Origin: Caulobacter zeae
Lineage (GTDB): Bacteria; Pseudomonadota; Alphaproteobacteria; Caulobacterales; Caulobacteraceae
Assembly: GCF_002858925.1 (NCBI RefSeq)
Contig: NZ_PJRS01000009.1
Location: 118,854-182,853 of the forward strand
Length of the DNA stretch: 64,000 nt
Direction of reading: 5' to 3'
A model generated the notes under the pieces. The model had not been told where the DNA came from. It made no database searches and saw only the letters and a list, made by a program, of their open reading frames with translations. The position numbers were made by a program, and so were the translations under genes. Positions 56,207 to 64,000 of the stretch are shown here, piece by piece (the stretch's first letter is position 1; each line of letters opens with the position of its first letter).

Positions 56207-56938
56207 ATGATCGCCCAACCCGCCGACTTCAACCCGCGCATCGCCGGCCTGGACCGCGACGAAAAGCGCAAGCTCTCCAAGGGCCTGGTCATCGCCCTGG
56301 CGGTTTCCGGCGCGGCGCACGTGGCCCTGTTCGCCTACATCGCGGTGCAGAAGTACGTGGCGCCGCCGCCGGTGATCCAGGATGACGAAGGCTTCAAGCT
56401 GCTGCCGTTCATTCCCGATCCGCCGCCTCCCCCTCCCCCCGAAAAGCCCCTGCCGACGCCGCCCAGGGCCTCGAACCCGATCCCGGTGCATCCGCCGCTG
56501 CCGACGCCGTTCCCGACGCCCGAACCGCTGCCCGTGCCCATCCCCAAGGATCCAGGCCCTCCGACCATCGCCGCGCCGCCCAACTTCACGGCCGATCCCC
56601 CGGCGCCGCCTGCGCCGCCGTCGACCGCCCCCGCGCCCCGGGTCATCACCCGGGCGACCTGGCTGCGGATGCCCAGCGCCGACGACATGTCGCGCTACTA
56701 CCCCGAAAGCGCCCAGCGGCGCGGGGTGTCGGGCGGGGCGACGCTGAACTGCGCGGTGACCGCCAAGGGCACGGTGGAGAACTGCATGGTGATCGCCGAA
56801 AGCCCGGCCAGCGAAGGCTTCGGCAATGCGGCTCTGAAACTGTCGCGGTTCTTCAAGATGAAGCCGCAACTCGAGAACGGCCAGGCGGTCGACGGCGCGC
56901 AGGTGAGGATCCCCATCCGCTTCAACGCCGCTGACTGA
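56207..56938 (+). CDS. TonB-family energy transducer
   Basis: A 243-residue protein with about 27 cytoplasmic residues, one membrane anchor ([20 protein letters not shown]), a Pro-rich periplasmic spacer (residues about 70-145) and a TonB_C domain with [20 protein letters not shown] and [16 protein letters not shown]. Two Cys in the C-terminal domain may form a disulfide. It should link ExbBD to TonB-dependent receptors; which receptor it serves is unknown. No exbBD is adjacent. Two identical 17-bp repeats lie upstream. Confidence 0.92.
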   Translation: MIAQPADFNPRIAGLDRDEKRKLSKGLVIALAVSGAAHVALFAYIAVQKYVAPPPVIQDDEGFKLLPFIPDPPPPPPPEKPLPTPPRASNPIPVHPPLPTPFPTPEPLPVPIPKDPGPPTIAAPPNFTADPPAPPAPPSTAPAPRVITRATWLRMPSADDMSRYYPESAQRRGVSGGATLNCAVTAKGTVENCMVIAESPASEGFGNAALKLSRFFKMKPQLENGQAVDGAQVRIPIRFNAAD

Positions 56939-56946
56939 CCCAGCCG

Positions 56947-56987
56947 CCGACGCCCGCTCCCTGCGTATCCTTGGGAGCGGGCGTCGG
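56947..56987. terminator. Bidirectional terminator, 15-bp perfect stem
   Basis: CCGACGCCCGCTCCC at 56947-56961 pairs perfectly with 56973-56987 around an 11-base loop, followed by GGTTCT. It lies between the converging TonB and acyl-CoA dehydrogenase genes, ending right at the dehydrogenase stop. Confidence 0.85.
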
Positions 56988-56991
56988 GGTT

Positions 56992-58155
56992 CTAGTAGCT
57001 CTTGGGCAGGCCCAGCACGCGCTCGGCGATGAAGTTGAGGATCATCTCCCGGCTGACCGGCGCGATGCGGGCGATCATCGCCTCGCGGAAATAGCGCTCG
57101 ACGTCGTATTCCTTGGCATAGCCCATGCCGCCATGGGCCAGCACCGAGGCCTCGCAGGCGGTGAAGCCGGCTTCCGCGCCCAGATACTTGGCCGCGTTGG
57201 CCTCAGCCCCGCAATCCTTGCCGGCGTCGTAGAGGGCCGCGGCCTTGAAGGCCATCAGGTTGGCCGCTTCCAGCTCGGCCCACGACTTGGCCAGCGGATG
57301 GGCCACGCCCTGGTTCTGGCCGATCGGACGGCCGAACACCACGCGCTCCTTGGCGTAGGTCGAGGCCTTGGCCAGCGCCGCCCGCCCCAGGCCGATGGCC
57401 TCGACGGCGAACAGCACCCGCTCGGGGTTGAGGCCGTGCAGCAGATACTGGAAGCCCTTGCCCTCCTCGCCCACCAGGTCCTCCTGGGGCACGAACAGGT
57501 CCTCGATGAAGAGCATGTTACACTCGACGGCCTTGCGACCCATCTTCGGGATCGGCTTGGCCTCGATCTGCGCGCGGTCGGTATAGAACAGGCTGAGGCC
57601 CCCGGTGGGCTTGGCGCACTGGTCCTTGGGCGTGGTGCGGGCGATGATCAGGATCTTGTTGGCCCGCTGGGCGCCGGTCGTCCAGATCTTGCGACCGTTC
57701 AGGCGATAGCCGCCGTCGACCTTCTCGGCCTTGGTCTCCAGGCTGGAGGTGTCGAGACCCGAATTGGGCTCGGTGACGGCGAAGCACATCTTGTCCTCGC
57801 CCGAGATGATCCGCGGCAGCAGGCGTTCGCGCTGCTCGTCGGTCCCGAACTTCACCAGCGGCATCGGGCCGAAGATGTTGAGGTGGATGGCGCTGGCGCC
57901 GGAGAAGCCCGCGCCCGACTGGGCCACGGTCTGCATCATCACGGCCGCCTCGGTCAGGCCAAGACCTGCCCCGCCGACGCTTTCGGGCATGGCCACGCCC
58001 AGCCAGCCGCCTTCGGCTATGGCGGCGACAAATTCCTCGGGGAAGTTTCCGGTCTCGTCGGTCCGCCGCCAGTATTCGTCGTCGAAGGCGGCGCACACCT
58101 TGGCCACGCCTTCGCGGATCGCTTCCTGCTCGTCGGTCAGCCAGAAACCGGCCAT
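56992..58155 (-). CDS. Acyl-CoA dehydrogenase
   Basis: A 387-residue FAD enzyme. It shows the N-terminal helical domain (LTDEQEAIREGVAKV), the FAD/substrate motif MCFAVTEPNSGLDTS, WTTGAQRANKILIIART, and C-terminal FGRPIGQNQGVAHPLA and HGGMGYAKEYDVERYFRE. The family oxidises an acyl-CoA to enoyl-CoA using ETF. The chain length cannot be told. It follows the ThiO-like gene by 33 bases on the same strand and may be co-transcribed, though no pathway link is evident. Confidence 0.93.
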   Translation of the reverse strand: MAGFWLTDEQEAIREGVAKVCAAFDDEYWRRTDETGNFPEEFVAAIAEGGWLGVAMPESVGGAGLGLTEAAVMMQTVAQSGAGFSGASAIHLNIFGPMPLVKFGTDEQRERLLPRIISGEDKMCFAVTEPNSGLDTSSLETKAEKVDGGYRLNGRKIWTTGAQRANKILIIARTTPKDQCAKPTGGLSLFYTDRAQIEAKPIPKMGRKAVECNMLFIEDLFVPQEDLVGEEGKGFQYLLHGLNPERVLFAVEAIGLGRAALAKASTYAKERVVFGRPIGQNQGVAHPLAKSWAELEAANLMAFKAAALYDAGKDCGAEANAAKYLGAEAGFTACEASVLAHGGMGYAKEYDVERYFREAMIARIAPVSREMILNFIAERVLGLPKSY

Positions 58156-58188
58156 GTCGTCCCTTCCCTGCGCTTGGTCGTTCTTTAT

Positions 58189-59202
58189 CTAGCCCTCGAA
58201 ACGCCGTGGATCGAAGGCGGCCGCGTCCTCTCCGGGATCGGCGTCCGTCAGATACGCCGCGACCATGTCGGCCACAAGCGGAGCGAGCAGCCAGCCGTTG
58301 CGACGAGCCCCGGCCGCCAGGATCAGCCCGGGAACCCGGCTCTTCCCCACCAGCGGCAAGCCGTCGGACGTGGAGGCGCGCACCCCGACCTCGATCACGG
58401 CCCGCGCGCCCGCCAGTTCCGGGCGCAGCGCCTCGGCGGCGATCCGCAGCGGTTCGACCACGGCCAGGTCGGGCTGACGATCGTCGCGCCCCGCCTCCAT
58501 CGTCGCGCCCACCGCGGGCCTCGGGCCCGGCGCGATGTAGACGCCCTTGCCGCGCAAGACCGGGCCATCGGCCATGGCGATGTCGAGCCGCAGGATCTGG
58601 CCCTTGATCGGCGTCAGCGCCGCAAGCTCCGGCGCCAGCCCCCGGCCGCCGCCGCCCGTGGCGACCACCAGCGTGTCGAAGACCGAAACCTCGCCGTCGT
58701 CCAGGGTCGCGCGACCGTCCTCGAAGGCGACCACGCCACGGCCGTCGAATGTCGCGCCGGCCGCGATCGCGGCCTCGCGCAGGGTCGCCAGCGCCTGGCG
58801 CGCATCGAGTCGCCAGTCCTCGTCGCTGAAGAGGCCGCTCGGCGTGTGTTCGAACCGCGCGCCGGCCTCGACCAACGCCCCCTCGACCTCGGCTAGGAAG
58901 CCCGCGTCGCCCTCGATGGCCAGGCCCTCGCGATCCAGCGGGATCCCCAGGTCCTGGGCGAAGGCCGTCCAGCGCTCACGGGCTCGCCGCAGCACCGGCA
59001 GGTGACCACGCGAGACCTTGTCGAACACCGCCTCGGCCACCGGCGCCAGCATGCCGGCGGCCACGCCCGAGGCGTTCTCACCGGGCGGCGCTGGGTCGAA
59101 CACCGTCACCGCGAACCCGAGTCGCGAGAGAATCAGCGCCGTCGCCGAGCCGAAAGCGCCGGCTCCGGCGATCGCGACGCGCGCGCCTGACTGCAAAATC
59201 AT
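58189..59202 (-). CDS. FAD-dependent oxidoreductase, glycine oxidase/ThiO-like
   Basis: A 337-residue DAO-family flavoprotein. The ATG at 59202 starts right before the Rossmann motif VAIAGAGAFGSATALIL; longer in-frame starts have no support. ATGGGGRGLAPELAAL, PIKGQILRL and RNGWLLAPLVADMVAAYL are typical of ThiO. ThiO oxidises glycine to the imine for thiazole synthesis in thiamine formation; an amine or D-amino-acid oxidase role is also possible because no thi genes are near. It is upstream of the acyl-CoA dehydrogenase and divergent from the XRE regulator. Confidence 0.85.
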   Translation of the reverse strand: MILQSGARVAIAGAGAFGSATALILSRLGFAVTVFDPAPPGENASGVAAGMLAPVAEAVFDKVSRGHLPVLRRARERWTAFAQDLGIPLDREGLAIEGDAGFLAEVEGALVEAGARFEHTPSGLFSDEDWRLDARQALATLREAAIAAGATFDGRGVVAFEDGRATLDDGEVSVFDTLVVATGGGGRGLAPELAALTPIKGQILRLDIAMADGPVLRGKGVYIAPGPRPAVGATMEAGRDDRQPDLAVVEPLRIAAEALRPELAGARAVIEVGVRASTSDGLPLVGKSRVPGLILAAGARRNGWLLAPLVADMVAAYLTDADPGEDAAAFDPRRFEG

Positions 59203-59285
59203 GGGCGGCAGACACCGCCCGGCGGCCGAAAGGTCAAGTCCGAATGCCTTTCCGTCGGCGGACCGACGCAAGGGTGCGGCATTTG

Positions 59286-59301
59286 TGTCGTGTTAGCGAC
59301 A
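59286..59301. promoter_or_regulatory. TGTCG-N6-CGACA inverted motif upstream of the XRE regulator
   Basis: Five-base perfect arms with a six-base spacer, in the divergent region between the ThiO-like gene and the XRE gene and about 110 bases before the XRE start. It is identical in arms and spacing to the element at 12918-12933. A candidate site of the XRE regulator or of a shared regulator. Confidence 0.35.
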
Positions 59302-59411
59302 TGCGACGTCGAGGCGAGGTGACGGAATACGATCAGCGGTCTATTCTCGACCATAAACAACCGCGCCACGTGCACCGCTACGGTCCGACCGGAGCCGAGG
59401 ACGAGATCATC

Positions 59412-59819
59412 ATGACCCAGAAGCCCACCGCCGAAGTCGCTCACCCCGTCGACATCTATGTCGGCGCCCGCATGCGGATTCGGCGCAAGGTCCTCGGCTT
59501 GAGCCAGACGCAGCTCGCCGACGCCTTGGGCATCACCTTCCAGCAGATCCAGAAGTACGAGCGCGGCGCCAATCGCATCAGCGCCAGCAAGCTGTACGAC
59601 GCCGCCCGCCTGCTGCAGTCGCCGGTGTCCTACTTCTTCGACGGCCTGGAAGAGACCGACAACGGCGAGGACGACGGCGTCGCCCAGCGCATGACCCAGT
59701 TCGTGGCCACGCCGGAAGGCCTGGAACTGGCCGACCTCTTCCCCCGCCTCAACGACCGTCGCCTGCGCCGTCGCGTGGTCGACCTGGTCAAGGCGATGGT
59801 CGACGACGAGCCGGCCTGA
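59412..59819 (+). CDS. XRE-family transcriptional regulator
   Basis: A 135-residue regulator. The HTH is at about 25-75: MRIRRKVLGLSQTQLADALG, ITFQQIQKYERGANRISASK, typical of the alphaproteobacterial group to which StaR of Caulobacter belongs. The C-terminal part is acidic and ends in a helix (RRVVDLVKAMVDDEP). The ATG at 59412 was chosen because conservation starts there. Targets are unknown; the symmetric motif upstream suggests autoregulation. A terminator follows at 59850. Confidence 0.9.
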   Translation: MTQKPTAEVAHPVDIYVGARMRIRRKVLGLSQTQLADALGITFQQIQKYERGANRISASKLYDAARLLQSPVSYFFDGLEETDNGEDDGVAQRMTQFVATPEGLELADLFPRLNDRRLRRRVVDLVKAMVDDEPA

Positions 59820-59849
59820 GGCCCTCTCCCGATTTCGATCTTCCGATCG

Positions 59850-59880
59850 CGCGCCTCATCCCCCGTGGAGAGGCGCGTTT
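59850..59880 (+). terminator. Intrinsic terminator after the XRE gene
   Basis: CGCGCCTC at 59850-59857 pairs with GAGGCGCG at 59870-59877, with a 12-base loop, followed by TTTTCGTTT. A typical rho-independent terminator. Confidence 0.8.
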
Positions 59881-59960
59881 TCGTTTGTGGACGGCGCTTC
59901 TGCTTCAATAGGCCGCAGCGCGCGGATATCAGCGTTCAGTAGATGTGAAGGCGTATCGGG

Positions 59961-59977
59961 TCAGGTTATCGACCTGA
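59961..59977 (+). promoter_or_regulatory. 17-bp palindrome before the large hybrid kinase
   Basis: TCAGGT-TATCG-ACCTGA has perfect 6-base arms and a 5-base spacer, ending 18 bases before the kinase ATG. It could be an operator or an occluding hairpin, as no convincing ribosome-binding site is visible there. Confidence 0.4.
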
Positions 59978-59995
59978 GATAGCGGCGTCCCGAAC

Positions 59996-63154
<3,159 letters not shown>

Positions 63155-63241
63155 TTTCGCCGCAATCGGCCTACAAACGGCAATACAGCGGAGACCCCGT
63201 CGCGCTATAGTAGAGGCTGGTCCGATCAGGAGGCCTTCGAC

Positions 63242-63667
63242 ATGCACCGTCCCGCTCTTCTCGCCTGCGCGCTCGGCCTGGCCGCCGGCCTCGTCGCCCC
63301 GGCGCTCGCCGAAACCCCGGCTCCGGCCGCGAAGGCCAAGCCCGGCACGGCGGACCGCTGCTTCTTCGCCGACCAGATCCGCGGCTACCAGGTCGTCGAC
63401 GACCGCACGCTCAATGTCGACCTTGGCCGCAAGGAAGCCTTCCAGCTGACCCTGCTGAACACGCCCTTCGACCTCGACGTCGCCAACCGCATCGGCATCA
63501 AGTCGCGCGGCGGCTCGTGGATCTGCTCGCCGCTCGACGCCTCGGTGATCGTGCCCGAGGTCACCGGCTCCTCGCGCAGCTACCGCGTTTCGGCGATGCG
63601 CAAGCTGACGCCCGAGGAATACGCCGCCGCCTGGCCCAGCGTGAAATCCAAGAAGCCCAAGTCGTAA
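63242..63667 (+). CDS. Secreted DUF6491-like protein
   Basis: A 141-residue precursor with a signal peptide (LLACALGLAAGLVAPALAE). The mature part has DRCFFADQIRGYQVVDDRTL, NVDLGRKEAFQLTLL and GSWICSPLDASVIVP, with two Cys that may form a disulfide. This matches the general pattern of the DUF6491 group; function unknown. It is probably periplasmic. An AGGAGG site lies before the start. It is a single gene between the hybrid kinase and dctA. Confidence 0.78.
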   Translation: MHRPALLACALGLAAGLVAPALAETPAPAAKAKPGTADRCFFADQIRGYQVVDDRTLNVDLGRKEAFQLTLLNTPFDLDVANRIGIKSRGGSWICSPLDASVIVPEVTGSSRSYRVSAMRKLTPEEYAAAWPSVKSKKPKS

Positions 63668-63778
63668 GGCCCCTCCCGGCCACGCCCGAAAACGCTTGCC
63701 CCGCATCGCGAGGCGGCGACATCTAGAGCGTGGCCGCAGCGGCGTCGGGATCGGCGACGACGGCCGGGGAGGCCATCG

Positions 63779-64000
63779 ATGATCCCGCAGACGACCCCCG
63801 CCGGCGCGCCGCCGCCTCGCCAGGGGCCCTGGTACACGCACCTCTACGTCCAGGTGCTGGTCGCCATCGTGGCCGGGGCGCTGATCGGTCACTTCTGGCC
63901 CAAGTTCGGGGCCGACCTGAAGCCGCTGGGCGACGCCTTCATCAAGCTGGTGAAGATGGTCATCGCCCCGGTGATCTTCCTGACCGTCGTCACCGGCATC
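63779..64000 (+). CDS. dctA: DctA-type C4-dicarboxylate transporter (C-terminus cut by window edge)
   Basis: Only the first 74 codons are visible, from ATG 63779 after GGGGAGG. The N-terminus has a short Pro-rich cytoplasmic part and a first membrane helix ([20 protein letters not shown]), followed by [20 protein letters not shown], the hallmark of DctA/GltP transporters. It should import succinate, fumarate or malate with protons or sodium. A regulatory element is not apparent in the 111 bases before it. Confidence 0.85.
   Translation, partial: MIPQTTPAGAPPPRQGPWYTHLYVQVLVAIVAGALIGHFWPKFGADLKPLGDAFIKLVKMVIAPVIFLTVVTGI

Overview
The window is about 64 kb of ordinary, very GC-rich chromosome with almost every base in or next to a gene. 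The gene set points to a Caulobacter-like member of the Caulobacterales (Alphaproteobacteria): a CAU-1-like subclass B3 metallo-beta-lactamase inside a methionine operon, a split MetH, a TTAA-N7-TTAA (CtrA-type) site in front of a PleA-like lytic transglycosylase, GANTC (CcrM) sites, TonB-dependent uptake genes, DUF2336, an alphaproteobacterial XRE regulator and several families of inverted intergenic repeats. No tRNA, rRNA, CRISPR array, prophage or insertion sequence was recognised. Genes cut by the window edges are a GH1 beta-glucosidase (left) and a DctA-type dicarboxylate transporter (right).

Layout. 1-0.8 kb: Tat/lipoprotein GH1 glycosidase (partial). 0.9-8.9 kb: a seven-gene minus-strand methionine-cycle operon, in transcription order sahR-like regulator, metF, B3 metallo-beta-lactamase, metH N-terminal half, a D-Ala-D-Ala ligase-like gene, a DUF4259 gene, metH C-terminal half; most junctions are ATGA overlaps and a perfect 16-bp palindrome lies just upstream of the first start codon. 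9-16.6 kb: VOC protein and 2-hydroxyacid dehydrogenase, a secreted Pro-rich protein, EttA, a TonB-dependent receptor and a PhoD-like phosphatase. 16.8-26.8 kb: TlpA-like thioredoxin, prolyl iminopeptidase, HAD phosphatase, LtrA, O-antigen-polymerase-like protein overlapping prmA, an Ala-rich membrane protein, aminopeptidase P, DUF2147. 26.9-36.7 kb: acyltransferase, smpB-dapA, Slt-type lytic transglycosylase, esterase, SpoU methyltransferase, and a divergent MFS transporter/LacI pair. 36.7-45.2 kb: a Reg_prop sensor kinase with an overlapping NarL-type response regulator, a secreted hydrolase-cupin pair, a soluble globin-coupled chemoreceptor and OpgG. 45.4-48.9 kb: a four-gene Mla-type lipid-transport operon (STAS-MlaE fusion, MlaF, MlaD, lipoprotein). 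49.1-59.2 kb: DUF2336, a hybrid kinase, CaiB-type CoA-transferase, PleA-like transglycosylase, GT2 glycosyltransferase plus polysaccharide-deacetylase-like protein, a TonB protein, acyl-CoA dehydrogenase and a ThiO-like oxidase. 59.4-64 kb: XRE regulator, a large GAF-PAS-hybrid kinase with HPt, DUF6491, dctA.

The most unusual locus is the methionine operon. Two cell-wall/antibiotic-type enzymes (a zinc beta-lactamase with all B3 ligands and a complete Ddl-type ATP-grasp) are translationally coupled or tightly spaced with metF and the two halves of methionine synthase, apparently under one ArsR-methyltransferase regulator. Several short intergenic symmetric elements (tandem 17-bp repeats before tonB, a 25-bp inverted repeat containing a CtrA site, TGTCG-N6-CGACA before two genes) are reported as candidate operators. 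All function calls rest on reading motifs in the translations; no database search was run.
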